Source: Lederbergia citri
GTDB lineage: Bacteria; Bacillota; Bacilli; Bacillales; Bacillaceae_C
NCBI RefSeq assembly: GCF_018343625.1
Contig: NZ_JAGYPG010000002.1
Span: 1,221,280 to 1,285,279, forward strand
Reading direction: 5' to 3'
Length of the DNA: 64,000 nt
The notes under the pieces: generated by a model
Seen by the model: the letters and a program-made list of their open reading frames with translations, nothing else
Databases searched by the model: none
What the model was told of the DNA's origin: nothing
Shown here: one piece after another, positions 32,293 through 41,792 of the stretch
Position numbering within the stretch: position 1 is the first letter of the stretch
How the letters are laid out: each line of letters starts with the position of its first letter
Made by a program: the position numbers and the translations under genes

Positions 32293-33300
32293 TTACAAGC
32301 CCGTCATCGATTGCTCCCTAATGTTCAAATATCTATTTTTTGCCTCTAAAACAATTCGAGTAAATTTCTCTCGCTCTTCAAAGTTTGGTGAGTGAGCTGA
32401 TTTATTAAATATAAACCATTCTTTAAAGGGAGCCTCTATTGTATTAAAAAACTCTTTTGTGGGTAAGGAAGGCACCGTTAAGTCATGACTGCCCATTATA
32501 AAGGAAATTGGAACTTTCACTTCTTTCACTTCATTAGTTAAATCAAATTGTCTCAATTCATCTAGCATTGCTTTCATGCTAAATAATTGACCATTTACAT
32601 ATTTCATAGCATCAAATATTGTATATTCCTTACTTTTAAGTAGTTTTTTAACAATCTCATTTACGAGTTTACCATCGTGAGAGATTCCTCCACCCATTAG
32701 CTCTAGGTATTTCTGATGAACTCGATCATGTTTTAAGTGCTTCCATGGCGGTTTTCCAATTTTCTCTAAATCTTTAATGGCTTTCTGATTGTTTGTCTCC
32801 CTTGCTCTTTCCAATAATAATTCGTAGGATAATTCCTCTGCTTTACTCATATTTACTACTTGTGAAACCCCAAAATAGTGGATAAAATGTTCAGGAAATT
32901 TACTTATTGCTAACATCCCTAACAAACTTCCCCAGGAATGACCTAATAAGAACACTTTCTCTTTATGAAAATCTCTCTTAATATAGTCCACTACTTCGAT
33001 TGCATCATGTAAAAATTGATTTATATTCATTGTTTCAATTGGGATGCTGTTTTTATACGATAAGCCAGCACCCCTTTGATCCCAATTAACAACAATAAAA
33101 TGCTTTTCTAGCTCTTGTTGATATTCCCTAATAAAACCAATTTGAGCAGCACCCGGTCCTCCGTGGAGCATCAATAGTAATGGAAGATTTTTATTTTCTC
33201 CTCTGATTAATAGCCATTGATCCACCCCGCCAATATTCACTTTTCTTATCTCAGAAATGGCATTTGTACCTTCTATCTTTGGCGTCATTCTACTAAACAT
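32293..33300 (-). CDS. Alpha/beta hydrolase, proline iminopeptidase-like
   Basis: A 335-residue alpha/beta hydrolase. It has MLHGGPGAAQIGFI (the HGGPG oxyanion motif of proline iminopeptidases), NWDQRGAGLSY, and the nucleophile elbow LLGHSWGSLLG (Ser in G-H-S-W-G). A late IMGSHDLTVPS carries the acid Asp, and FNKSAHSPNFE the catalytic His. These motifs match the S33 peptidase family, but many members are general hydrolases. The ATG has an AAAGGAAA site. There is a weak helical lid around 150-220. No partner genes. Confidence 0.82.
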   Translation of the reverse strand: MFSRMTPKIEGTNAISEIRKVNIGGVDQWLLIRGENKNLPLLLMLHGGPGAAQIGFIREYQQELEKHFIVVNWDQRGAGLSYKNSIPIETMNINQFLHDAIEVVDYIKRDFHKEKVFLLGHSWGSLLGMLAISKFPEHFIHYFGVSQVVNMSKAEELSYELLLERARETNNQKAIKDLEKIGKPPWKHLKHDRVHQKYLELMGGGISHDGKLVNEIVKKLLKSKEYTIFDAMKYVNGQLFSMKAMLDELRQFDLTNEVKEVKVPISFIMGSHDLTVPSLPTKEFFNTIEAPFKEWFIFNKSAHSPNFEEREKFTRIVLEAKNRYLNIREQSMTGL

Positions 33301-33319
33301 GGATTATTTCCTTTCTAAT

Positions 33320-33496
33320 TCAATGAATGATAAACCAAATTCGTTTATTAAAAATAATTGAAGCAATTTCATTACCAGGCTTTGCATAATTCCATGCTTC
33401 TCCATCTGTGCCTAAATAATAATAAGAATTTATGTATCCGGGCCAGTAAAAGATATAAGGTACTAAATAAAGACCGATAAACCAGGTGAAGATCAT
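33320..33496 (-). CDS. Possible small protein or gene remnant (58 codons)
   Basis: An open frame from ATG 33496 with plausible amino-acid composition: a hydrophobic Trp/Tyr-rich start (TWFIGLYLVPYIFYWPGY) and a polar middle (LGTDGEAWNYAKPGNEIASI). No Shine-Dalgarno precedes the ATG and an in-frame stop lies just upstream, so it may be the end of a decayed membrane-protein gene. Not recognised. Confidence 0.3.
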   Translation of the reverse strand: MIFTWFIGLYLVPYIFYWPGYINSYYYLGTDGEAWNYAKPGNEIASIIFNKRIWFIIH

Positions 33497-33756
33497 TTAT
33501 TTATTTCGAATCATCTGCAAGTAATTGCATGAACATCATACAGTTATAAATAACCCATATCGTTTGAATTCAAAATAAAAAATTTTCCTGCCAATTCCAA
33601 TCTCTTTTAGTCAATCGTCCACATTCCCTTACTTTTCCTTTATATAGTATTATTATCCTACTAGGATTCTTTTGGTCAAGTATCTCTTTATTGAAATTAG
33701 GAATTTTATAAAAATTATAAAAATTCACAACAACCATCGTATTTTTTCCATAAATT
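33497..33756. other. Intergenic region without recognised feature
   Basis: AT-rich spacer; no supported gene or structure beyond the flanking terminator. Confidence 0.4.
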
Positions 33757-33787
33757 AAAATCCCAACAGTGATTATGTTGGGATTTT
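33757..33787 (-). terminator. Terminator after the 33843 hydrolase gene
   Basis: A perfect 12-bp stem AAAATCCCAACA/TGTTGGGATTTT with a seven-base loop, about 55 bp beyond the minus-strand stop. Confidence 0.8.
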
Positions 33788-33842
33788 ATGAAAAGACTAT
33801 GTTCAGCGAGCTAAACAACTCCAACGTTATTGCTACTTTTAT

Positions 33843-34706
33843 TTAGTTTAATAAAAAATCATTTACTAATTGATTTACAATCTCTTTCAGTTCTGCAGGC
33901 AGGCAATGAGAACAATTAGGAATTAATTTAGCTTTTATGTTTGGAAAACTGTCTGCATACACAACGGCTTTTTTAGTAGATGAATAGACAACTTCTTGCT
34001 CCCCAATTATTACGAGCGTCATTGGTTTCAAACTTTCTAACTCTTCCCTTTCAAATACTTTAGGCACTACACGCAACTGAATTTTCCCATATTTATAGCC
34101 TTTGTAAAATTGTTGATAGAGGATTTCATCAGGCGCATTGTGTTTAGCAAACATCCATTTATACAAAGCTCGAATAAAGAAAGCATTTTTTGCTGTCATA
34201 GCCGGAAATAATTTAAAAGGGAATTTCCAATTTAGACTGGCAAAACTCATTACAGGAGCAAGCAAAACCAACTTCTTTACACGCTTGGAATTCAAACTGA
34301 ATTGTAAAGAAATCCAGCCTCCCATTGAATGACCAACTAGAAAAATATCATCCAGATCTAAAGTATCCAGTACTTCATCTAGCCAAATATTAATATCTTC
34401 AGGAGAAGAGATTGGTTTCGTACATTCACTTTTCCCAAAATCTCCTATTATATCAATCGCAAATACTCTAAAATGTTGACTCCACTCAGGTGCATTGGCA
34501 AACCACATGGTAGAGCTTACCGTCATTCCGTGAATTAATACCAGAGGCGGAGCGTCTTTTGGCCCACATATGATGACATGCGTTTTTCCGAATGATGTAT
34601 CAATATACACACTTTCTATTTCCACCTTCCATTGTTTAAGGGCGAGATCGTAGCTCTCATAATAGGATTTTTTATTCTCTTCATCATTAAATATTAAATA
34701 GGACAT
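33843..34706 (-). CDS. Alpha/beta hydrolase
   Basis: About 287 residues. Oxyanion region LVLIHGMTVSSTMW, FAIDIIGDFGKSE, nucleophile elbow FLVGHSMGGWISLQF (Ser in G-H-S-M-G), late VIIGEQEVVYSS and catalytic His in IPNCSHCLPAE. The N-terminal block KTHVIICGPKDAPPLVLIHG matches the frameshifted paralogue at 37715 (KTHVLIAGPKEGKPIFLF), so the two are related. The ATG at 34706 is preferred by alignment to that paralogue; an upstream ATG at 34751 lacks a ribosome binding site. It is divergent from the histidine kinase at 34794. Substrate unknown. Confidence 0.82.
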   Translation of the reverse strand: MSYLIFNDEENKKSYYESYDLALKQWKVEIESVYIDTSFGKTHVIICGPKDAPPLVLIHGMTVSSTMWFANAPEWSQHFRVFAIDIIGDFGKSECTKPISSPEDINIWLDEVLDTLDLDDIFLVGHSMGGWISLQFSLNSKRVKKLVLLAPVMSFASLNWKFPFKLFPAMTAKNAFFIRALYKWMFAKHNAPDEILYQQFYKGYKYGKIQLRVVPKVFEREELESLKPMTLVIIGEQEVVYSSTKKAVVYADSFPNIKAKLIPNCSHCLPAELKEIVNQLVNDFLLN

Positions 34707-34793
34707 ATGACACCACATTTCTTTTAAAATTGATTGGTAAAATGCATACACGTCTTATATACTGTTTTTAGAAAAGCAGAATAGGAGAATAGT

Positions 34794-36179
34794 ATGGTCT
34801 CGCATTTTTTCCAATATTCCTTTATATATGTGTATTTTGCTATCAGTTTTATTTTTGTTTGTTTATTTTTTATATCTTTACCTAAACGAATACTTCCTTA
34901 TTTGATTTACTTCAGCTTGTTTGTAGCAGCGATAGCGATTAATTTGCTGGGAGTTTGGCATATGCCAGCCGCCATTACCTATTCGTCCATCATCAAGTAT
35001 GCTTCATACGGAGCCAGCACATTTTTCTTCCTATTTTATGAACAAATCTTTGGGCAAGGATTTAAAAAAATAAATCGTCGATTATGGCAGCTACATCTCT
35101 TATGTTGGATTTTAATTTCGGTCTGCTCCTTGTTTTCGATCATTCGTCTAGAGGATACGTTTCTCCCATATAGCGTACTTAATATCTTATCCATTATTTA
35201 TATTGTCATCGCCACCATCGTAAAGGCATTTTCGGGAAACAAAGATGCGCGCATCATCAATGTTGGACTCATCTGTTTAGCCATTACGATAATGATTGAT
35301 ATCCTTTCTGCTGTTAGATTGGTTAATTACGCTTCTCTCCAAACGGGATCATGGGGATTATTGATATTCATAGGCTGTGTCACAACTATTTTACTTAAAC
35401 GGTATGTTGCCAAAGGTTCTATTTTTGAGCCTCTCACCTTTCATAATGATCCAATCGATTTAAAATTGAAAGCTGATTCGATGGTTATGCACATACTTAA
35501 AAATGAAATTAGCCGTTTATCTTATTTAAATGAACGTAGTAAACGAATGCTAGCAACTGTTGAGATACCGATAAAGGATGCCATTGAGAAAAATTTTAAT
35601 GAGATGGATGAATCCTTGCAGCATATGAACAATATGATTCTTGCTGTTAAAAAAACCGATGATATTGAACTAAATCCAAGAAAGCTTTTCTTCAATACCG
35701 TTATCCTTGAAACACTTTCAGCCTTTAAATCAGGACACCCGACAATTGATTTTTCAATAGATTTATCTACTACTATCGAATTAGACATTGATCCTTTGCA
35801 CATTAGAGAGTGCATCACGAATGTATTATCCAACAGTGTTGAAGCCATCGAACACCAAAATGGCAAAATACACATTCATTTATATCAAAAACAACATGAC
35901 GCCATCCTTGATATAACAGATAATGGAAAAGGGATTCACAAACATCACTTGCACGATGTAATCACACCCTTATTTACTACAAAAACATCCTTTTCCAACT
36001 ATGGCGTCGGCCTTTATTATGTTTATTTTGTTGTAAAAAAACATGGTGGTTCGCTTTCGATTCCTTATTCGGAAGTCGGAAAAGGGACAACCATTTGCAT
36101 TCAGCTTCCGGTCTCTACAAACTCGAAAACATTTTGGAGCGTGAACGCTTTTGGAAAAAATAAAAGTCATGCTGGTTGA
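34794..36179 (+). CDS. Sensor histidine kinase with multi-helix membrane input
   Basis: A 461-residue kinase. The first 205 residues form about seven membrane helices (beginning FIYVYFAISFIFVCLFFISL), without a large extracellular loop, so the signal is probably sensed in or at the membrane. The kinase core is distant: the phospho-acceptor helix may be MHILKNEISRLSYL, and the ATPase domain has ITNVLSNSVEAIEHQNG (N-box), ITDNGKGIHKHH and NYGVGLYYVYFVVKKHGG. This resembles kinases paired with NarL-type regulators. The ATG follows AGGAGAA. It overlaps the response regulator by 29 bases. Confidence 0.82.
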   Translation: MVSHFFQYSFIYVYFAISFIFVCLFFISLPKRILPYLIYFSLFVAAIAINLLGVWHMPAAITYSSIIKYASYGASTFFFLFYEQIFGQGFKKINRRLWQLHLLCWILISVCSLFSIIRLEDTFLPYSVLNILSIIYIVIATIVKAFSGNKDARIINVGLICLAITIMIDILSAVRLVNYASLQTGSWGLLIFIGCVTTILLKRYVAKGSIFEPLTFHNDPIDLKLKADSMVMHILKNEISRLSYLNERSKRMLATVEIPIKDAIEKNFNEMDESLQHMNNMILAVKKTDDIELNPRKLFFNTVILETLSAFKSGHPTIDFSIDLSTTIELDIDPLHIRECITNVLSNSVEAIEHQNGKIHIHLYQKQHDAILDITDNGKGIHKHHLHDVITPLFTTKTSFSNYGVGLYYVYFVVKKHGGSLSIPYSEVGKGTTICIQLPVSTNSKTFWSVNAFGKNKSHAG

Positions 36180-36726
36180 AGATGATCCAAGATGGCAAAA
36201 AGATATCGCTTATGACCTTGAAATGGAACCCGATATTGAGGTTGTCAAAATTGCTTCTACAAAGGAAGAAGCTGTAGGAGCAGCTAGCCAACTTCAGTTA
36301 GACGTCATTCTCATGGATATCAATTTGACGGAATCTAATCTAGATGGGATTGAGGCTACATTTGAAATTTCAAGGCTAGGAAAAGACATTAAAATCATCA
36401 TGTTAACCTCTATAACTGAACGTGAGACAATTATTAAAGCGATAGAATTTGGAGCTGCTAACTATGTCAGCAAATCCAGCATCCAAGATATTCTTGCATG
36501 TATTCGCGAAGCTTATCATAATCAGATTTCCCTGCACCCAGATGCAACAGGGGCGATCCTTAGAGAAATCCGCCTTAAATCTCTTACACCTATGGAAAAA
36601 AATATTTATACCTTAAAAGAAGAAGGATATACACGCTCTCAAATGGCCGAATATTTTCATACCACATTAGATACGATCGGCACTCACATGAAAAATATTT
36701 CCAAAAAACTAAGACGTTTTCGTTAG
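36151..36726 (+). CDS. NarL/LuxR-family response regulator
   Basis: A 191-residue regulator. The receiver has LVEDDPRWQ and the phospho-acceptor Asp in VILMDINLTESNLDG, with Lys in YVSKSS. The C-terminal LuxR-type helix-turn-helix reads SLTPMEKNIYTLKEEGYTRS and YFHTTLDTIGTHMKNISKKL. The start is TTG, placed inside the end of the kinase gene with a GGAGCGTG site upstream. Partner of the preceding kinase; the targets are unknown, the adjacent hydrolase and protease genes being possible. Confidence 0.85.
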   Translation: MEKIKVMLVEDDPRWQKDIAYDLEMEPDIEVVKIASTKEEAVGAASQLQLDVILMDINLTESNLDGIEATFEISRLGKDIKIIMLTSITERETIIKAIEFGAANYVSKSSIQDILACIREAYHNQISLHPDATGAILREIRLKSLTPMEKNIYTLKEEGYTRSQMAEYFHTTLDTIGTHMKNISKKLRRFR

Positions 36727-36758
36727 GGAGGGGAAAAATCCTCCTCCTTTTTATTTTT
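36727..36758. terminator. Terminator between the response regulator and CPBP protease genes
   Basis: GGAGGGG pairs with CCTCCTCC around an A-rich loop, then TTTTTATTTTT on the plus strand. It starts at the regulator stop and overlaps the end of the convergent gene. Confidence 0.8.
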
Positions 36759-37572
36759 CAAAACTTATTTCAAAGTCACTTTTATGAATAATGGAACTCG
36801 TCCTTTGTTTCATGAATAACCAAAATATAAGGGCACACATCGTTATTTTGAAAACAATCACAACAACTTCTTCCATCGCCGTTACGGATCTTGGACCTTC
36901 TATATTCATACCAAATGAATTTATAAAACTGTGGAATAAGACACAGAGAAAAATGCTTTTTGTTTTTACGTAAATCACTGCAAGAACAAGAGTAATCCCT
37001 AGTAATGACAAAAACGCCATCATAAAACTAGAACCAAACTGTGGAGTGCCTTTCATGAACCATAACGGCAAATGCCATATTGCCCATATTGGAAAAATGA
37101 TTAGATCTGAAACTAAGATAGAATACTTTTTACATAGCTCTGGTAGAAGAAGCCCTCTCCAGCCAACCTCTTCCAAACCACCACCTATAATCGAGACGGG
37201 CAGGGTTAAAAAAATCAAATAAAGCGGCTGGTTAAAATGTAATAAAAACTCACCAGTAAAAACCAAATGTAAGAGACTAGGCGTAATGATTAAAATAAAT
37301 GGGACAATCATGCTGAATATATACCAGCCAATATGGACTCTTGCATGAATCGTTTGTTTCAATAGCGCTTTTACTTCTCCTTTTTCTCCCCACACACCTC
37401 TAACTAGAATGGCGGCAACAACCGGACCAAGCAATCCTCCAAGACCGTATAAAATATAAGAAAATTGCCCTGGTTGTAACGGAACATCCTGATTTATTCC
37501 AAGTACAGTAATCCAAGCTCCCCACGTAATCGTAAAATTAATAAGTAAAAAATAAAGTATCTTTTTATTCAC
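36751..37572 (-). CDS. CPBP-family intramembrane metalloprotease
   Basis: A 273-residue membrane protein with about eight helices. The CPBP (Abi) motifs are present: GGGLEEVGWRGLLLPEL (EExxxR), then IWAIWHLPLWF (HxxxF-like) and LFHSFINSFG. Members resemble type II CAAX prenyl endopeptidases and include bacteriocin self-immunity and regulated proteolysis proteins. The start is GTG with a GGAGGG site. It is convergent to the response regulator. No toxin or peptide gene is adjacent, so an immunity role is not supported. Confidence 0.85.
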   Translation of the reverse strand: MNKKILYFLLINFTITWGAWITVLGINQDVPLQPGQFSYILYGLGGLLGPVVAAILVRGVWGEKGEVKALLKQTIHARVHIGWYIFSMIVPFILIITPSLLHLVFTGEFLLHFNQPLYLIFLTLPVSIIGGGLEEVGWRGLLLPELCKKYSILVSDLIIFPIWAIWHLPLWFMKGTPQFGSSFMMAFLSLLGITLVLAVIYVKTKSIFLCVLFHSFINSFGMNIEGPRSVTAMEEVVVIVFKITMCALIFWLFMKQRTSSIIHKSDFEISFEK

Positions 37573-37714
37573 TGAAAACCCTCCATAAAACTTATAGGAT
37601 TATCATACTGAGAATGTTCAATGTTAGGGAGGGTGATTTTTTCTACCCTTGAATTTTTCTTCATACTAATTACACTAAAAGATAATAAAGGTTAATTGTT
37701 GAGATTGGGGTGCC

Positions 37715-38595
37715 ATGATGGGTAAAGGAACCATTTATAAAGGTAAAGAAGGAAAACAGATTATTACAGATCATTATGAGGACTATGTAAAATCATTTAA
37801 GTTTGATGTCGAAAGAATGTATGTTGAAACAAGCTATGGCAAAACCCATGTTCTTATAGCGGGTCCTAAAGAGGGTAAGCCCATTTTTTTATTTCAAGGT
37901 GGAAATTGTATTAATCCAATGACCTTAACTTGGTTTATACCACTAGTAGAAAAGTATAGAATTTATGCACCTGATACAATTGGTCACCCTGGATACAGTG
38001 ATGAAAATAGAATTTCAGCGAAGGATATAGCTTTGCTTTATGGATAGAGGAACTAATGAACCATTTTCATATTGATCGTTGTGCCTTTATTGGTCCATCC
38101 TACGGTGCTGGAATCATTTTAAGATTAGCTGCATTTTTACCAAGCAAAATTGATTGTTCCATTTTGGTCGCACCAGCAGGAATAAGCTTAGGGTCAAAAA
38201 TGAGAATGATAAAAAATATATTACTTCCTTTAATTCTATTTAATATGACTTCATTAGAAAAACATCTTCAGAAAATCACTAATATCATGTCGGATGATAG
38301 TATGAAAGAAATAGATAAAAGGATTATTGGCGATATATTTAAATACACAAAACTGGAACAGGAAATGCCTAAGTTAACAGAGAAGAAAGAACTAGCAAAT
38401 TACAACTCACCTACTTTAATCATTGCAGGGGAAAAAGATGTATTTTTTCCCGAAAGTAAAGTGAAAAAAGCTGCCGAAGAAATCCTCCCGAATTTAACAG
38501 AGTTTAAAACTTATGATATGGGACACTTCCCATCAGAAGGGCATTTAATAAAAATTAATAAGGATATTATCGGTTTTTTAAATGCCCATTACTAG
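37715..38595 (+). pseudogene. Alpha/beta hydrolase gene split by a frameshift
   Basis: Two consecutive frames encode one hydrolase: 37715-38047 holds the N terminus (KTHVLIAGPKEGKPIFLFQG, YAPDTIGHPGYSD) and 38056-38595 the rest (CAFIGPSYGAGIILRLA with the nucleophile Ser in G-P-S-Y-G, LIIAGEKDVFFPES, DMGHFPSEGH). The frames differ by a shift near 38040, where the expected sequence would run DIAL-WIEELMNHF. The gene is a paralogue of 33843-34706. A single-base loss, a real frameshift or a sequencing error are all possible. The motif G-P-S-Y-G differs from the usual G-H-S-x-G. Confidence 0.78.
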
Positions 38596-38706
38596 TTAGG
38601 GAGAATACCTGTCATTTGTTTCATCTGTGGATTATTATGCGAGCTGGATGCCAGAGAACAACTGGAAATATAGAAAAAGGAAATCTTAATGAAGGTGGAA
38701 CGCTGA

Positions 38707-39228
38707 TTGAAAATAAAAATGACTAAAAAAATGTTTAGTTCAATAGATAATATAGAACTTGGAAAAGCTTGTTTTGCACCAATCATACCAATGATTCGAG
38801 GGAAAAGCATCGAGATAAAGAAACAGATATATAATCAGTTATCGCCAGAGCAAAAAGATTTGTTTATGTTTTCTGTATACTATAATCATGCTGAAAAATC
38901 ATTATATGAATTTTATTGGTGGAGTGCCTATTATTATGCCCAACCCGATGCCTGGATCGAACTCAAAAGAGCATTAATTCACTTCAAAGCAAAGTCAATG
39001 TTATGTATTTTAAACGAGTTAGAAGACTTCTTCAGGGAAAAAAACTACTCAAGAAATTTAGAAAATATAAATCTGTCTCAAAAAGATATAGATAACCAAG
39101 TGGATTTGCAAAATTTCATCCAATCAATGTTTACGAAATTCAAGGAGATTTCTCCTATTACGCTAAACAAAATTGGTGATTGCATAAGAGAGAATCCTTA
39201 TCAATTTGTATATTTAGAGGATGTCTAA
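38707..39228 (+). CDS. Hypothetical protein
   Basis: A 173-residue protein I do not recognise. It has aromatic-rich helices in the middle (MFSVYYNHAEKSLYEFYWWS, then YYYAQPDAWIELKRALIHF), so it is probably an all-helical soluble protein. The TTG start has an AAGGTGG site about eight bases upstream; two later in-frame ATGs are alternatives. It lies downstream of the frameshifted hydrolase and about 50 bp before a PfpI-family gene on the same strand; an operon is possible. Composition and codon use look like the neighbours, so it is a real gene. Confidence 0.68.
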   Translation: MKIKMTKKMFSSIDNIELGKACFAPIIPMIRGKSIEIKKQIYNQLSPEQKDLFMFSVYYNHAEKSLYEFYWWSAYYYAQPDAWIELKRALIHFKAKSMLCILNELEDFFREKNYSRNLENINLSQKDIDNQVDLQNFIQSMFTKFKEISPITLNKIGDCIRENPYQFVYLEDV

Positions 39229-39275
39229 ATCTAAAATTAATAAATAGAGAATACATTTGAAAAAGGGGAAAGTAT

Positions 39276-39854
39276 ATGACTAGGAGAAAAGCATTATTAT
39301 TCATCTTCGAGGGATATTGTGAGTTTGAAATTGCTGTAGCAATCTCCATGTTAAGGAGCACTCATGACCTATACACGTTTGGACTTGAAAAAAAAGCGAT
39401 TAAATCAGAAGCAGGATTGACCACATTACCAGATCTCACAGTAAATGAAATAGTTATAAATGAATATGATGTCCTAATTATACCCGGCGGGGATTTAAGA
39501 CCAGTCGTGGAGTTTGAATCGAATGCATTATATGAAGTGACAAAACAATTTGTAGAGGCTAGAAAAATAACGGCTGCTATTTGTAGCGGCGTCTACGTGC
39601 TTGCTAAAGCTGGAGTTTTATCAGATGCTCCTTACACCGTTACGCTAGCAAAACCACAGCGAGAATTTCTTGGATGCTTCCAAGAGGATTATTATTGTTA
39701 CCAGCCAACGCTTAAGCACAAAAATATTCTAACCGCTCAAGGACATGCCTTTGTTTCTTTCGGGATTGAATTGAATAAAATGATGAGTGACGTTAGTGAA
39801 GGATTGATTGATTTCTATAGTGGTAGGAGAAATCGAATGATGGAGGAAGGGTAA
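39276..39854 (+). CDS. DJ-1/PfpI-family protein
   Basis: A 192-residue protein of the class I glutamine amidotransferase-like DJ-1/PfpI fold. The early strand KALLFIFEGYCEFEIAVAI carries an acidic residue, YDVLIIPGGDLRPV follows, and the nucleophile elbow is AAICSGVYVLAKAGVL (Cys in C-S-G). Members include proteases, isonitrile hydratases and ThiJ-like proteins; no specific activity can be assigned. The ATG has an AAAAGGGGAAA site. No terminator with a U-tail is obvious after it. Confidence 0.8.
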   Translation: MTRRKALLFIFEGYCEFEIAVAISMLRSTHDLYTFGLEKKAIKSEAGLTTLPDLTVNEIVINEYDVLIIPGGDLRPVVEFESNALYEVTKQFVEARKITAAICSGVYVLAKAGVLSDAPYTVTLAKPQREFLGCFQEDYYCYQPTLKHKNILTAQGHAFVSFGIELNKMMSDVSEGLIDFYSGRRNRMMEEG

Positions 39855-39908
39855 TTTTTTGCCCTCTCTCATGATGGTTCATTAGTATATCGTAATACTA
39901 TGGTAAAG

Positions 39909-39943
39909 AAAAAAGTGACAGATCCATTTTAGAAATGTCACTT
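39909..39943 (-). terminator. Terminator after the GH3 gene
   Basis: AAGTGACA pairs with TGTCACTT; the minus strand continues with a run of Us. It lies ten bases past the stop. Confidence 0.8.
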
Positions 39944-39952
39944 GTAACAAGA

Positions 39953-41683
39953 CTATTTTACATACTCATATAGGAGATCATTTATTGATTGGTTTATCTC
40001 CCCTATATTTACATGTCCCACTTTTGCATTGTCGAGTTTATATTTTCTTTTTAATGTAATGATTCTTTCAACACTTTGATTTATTCTTTGTTCGGAAATT
40101 TCTCCTTTTTGAACCGCGGATTTTATGGATGAAAAGGTCTCGACTATATAGTTATATTCGTGTCCGACTAAAATAATATCACTGCCTGACTTAAGCGATT
40201 GAACCGCAGCCCGCCCAATATCAAAGTGCTCTGTGATCGCTCCCATCGTCATATCGTCCGTTATAATCACACCGTTAAATCCAAGCTGATTTCTTAAAAT
40301 ATCCGTCATGATTGGTTTAGACATAGAAGCTGGAAAATTATCATCCAGTTGTGGAAGTAAGATATGGGCTACCATTACAACATCTGCCCCGTTATTGATC
40401 GCGCTCCTAAACGGAATGAGTTCAAGGTCTTCTAATTGTTTAAGGCTTTTATTTATAACTGGAAGCTCTAGATGGGAATCAACGGAAGTATCCCCATGGC
40501 CAGGAAAATGCTTAATTGTAGCGATAACATGTTGCGACTGTATACCTTTCATCGTTTCTATTCCAAGATCACTAACAATTTCTGGATTATTTCCAAACGA
40601 CCTATCCCCGATAACGGGGTTTTTCGGATTGCTGTTGACATCAAGAACTGGAGCAAAGTCAAGATTGAAGCCAAATGCTTTTAACTCCTTGCCTAAAAGC
40701 ATTCCCACCTTATAAGAAAACTGGCCATTATTTATTGCTCCGATCTCTTGATTTGTTGGAATATTGACCAATCCTCCAGGAAGCCTAGTAATGTGACCGC
40801 CCTCTTGATCTACTCCTAGTAAAGGAGGCAAAGTCTGGTCATAGGACTTTATTTCATTCAAAAGCTGAACCGATTGTTGAGGGCTTACTAAATTTTCTTT
40901 GTAAAAAATATATCCGCCAATTTTGTATTTTGTGATCAAGCTTTTATTATTAGCATCCAAAGTCGTACCGGTAATGCCAGCGAGAATCATCTGCCCTATT
41001 TTCTCATCTAAACTCATACCTTCAATGGTTTCTGATATACTTTTTTGTTGATTCGTTTGATTCTTTACTTGGGCTAAGACAGAAATATGATCCACTTTGG
41101 GATTCGGCACCTGATCTGAAGGCTTTGGTAAAATCCACTTTAAATCAGTTGTAGGGGCCACATGATAAACAAGAATGATTTGGTCATGGGTTTCGTCTTT
41201 GTAGTAGCGAACTTCATCTGGTTCACCGCCTATCTTCTTGACATCATTTAACGGAATGTTTTGTAATTCAGAATCGTAGGACCTAATGTCATTCACAATT
41301 TCTCCTACATAGCCAAGTACAACATAGTAATCTACATAATCTTCATAGATCCCACTATCTGCTTCTGTAGTGTGATTTGGCTCTCCCCATTCATGATGTA
41401 CTTCCCTTGCTTTAGTCTTACCGGAAATAAAAGGGGTGTACACTACTTTCCCTTCTCTAGAAAATGAAAAGGTGTCCCTTATTAATACATCAAGGTCTTC
41501 ATTTTTATCTGGTGGTTTGTTATTAGTCGGAGGTGCAACTATAGGGTTTTTGTCTGCTGGATTTTCTTTGAACAAACGGGTCCCTCCACCAATTAGTCCG
41601 AATGCATAGACAGCTAAAGCCAAAATAAGAAGAAGAAGCAGAAAGTATAGCCAATACAGTCGGGGATTTCGTTTTTTTGCCAT
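39953..41683 (-). CDS. Glycoside hydrolase family 3 beta-N-acetylhexosaminidase with DUF4309-like N-terminal part
   Basis: A 576-residue protein with an N-terminal membrane anchor (about 9-30), a Pro-rich linker, and a region around 75-210 resembling DUF4309 repeats (VHHEWGEPNHTTEADSGIYE, YVVLGYVGEIVNDIRSY). The GH3 domain (about 225-560) follows, with the NagZ motif KHFPGHGDTSVDSHLELP, QEGGHITRLPGG, and the nucleophile Asp in VIITDDMTMGA. The family releases GlcNAc from peptidoglycan or muropeptides. The domain order anchor-DUF4309-GH3 is uncommon; YbbD of B. subtilis has a different layout. The product would feed the GlcNAc PTS. The ATG has only a weak site (AAAGTGGGC). Confidence 0.88.
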   Translation of the reverse strand: MAKKRNPRLYWLYFLLLLLILALAVYAFGLIGGGTRLFKENPADKNPIVAPPTNNKPPDKNEDLDVLIRDTFSFSREGKVVYTPFISGKTKAREVHHEWGEPNHTTEADSGIYEDYVDYYVVLGYVGEIVNDIRSYDSELQNIPLNDVKKIGGEPDEVRYYKDETHDQIILVYHVAPTTDLKWILPKPSDQVPNPKVDHISVLAQVKNQTNQQKSISETIEGMSLDEKIGQMILAGITGTTLDANNKSLITKYKIGGYIFYKENLVSPQQSVQLLNEIKSYDQTLPPLLGVDQEGGHITRLPGGLVNIPTNQEIGAINNGQFSYKVGMLLGKELKAFGFNLDFAPVLDVNSNPKNPVIGDRSFGNNPEIVSDLGIETMKGIQSQHVIATIKHFPGHGDTSVDSHLELPVINKSLKQLEDLELIPFRSAINNGADVVMVAHILLPQLDDNFPASMSKPIMTDILRNQLGFNGVIITDDMTMGAITEHFDIGRAAVQSLKSGSDIILVGHEYNYIVETFSSIKSAVQKGEISEQRINQSVERIITLKRKYKLDNAKVGHVNIGEINQSINDLLYEYVK

Positions 41684-41792
41684 TTAAAAATGCCCACTTT
41701 CCTATAAAAATTCGTACTAATCATGTACGAGGCTGTTGTGACAATGGAGATGTATGTGTATTTATTCATATTCATTTATGGCGAAATGATTA

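Noticed and set aside
36751..37572. Bacteriocin immunity protein
   Set aside because: CPBP proteins can be immunity factors, but no bacteriocin precursor or exporter is next to it.
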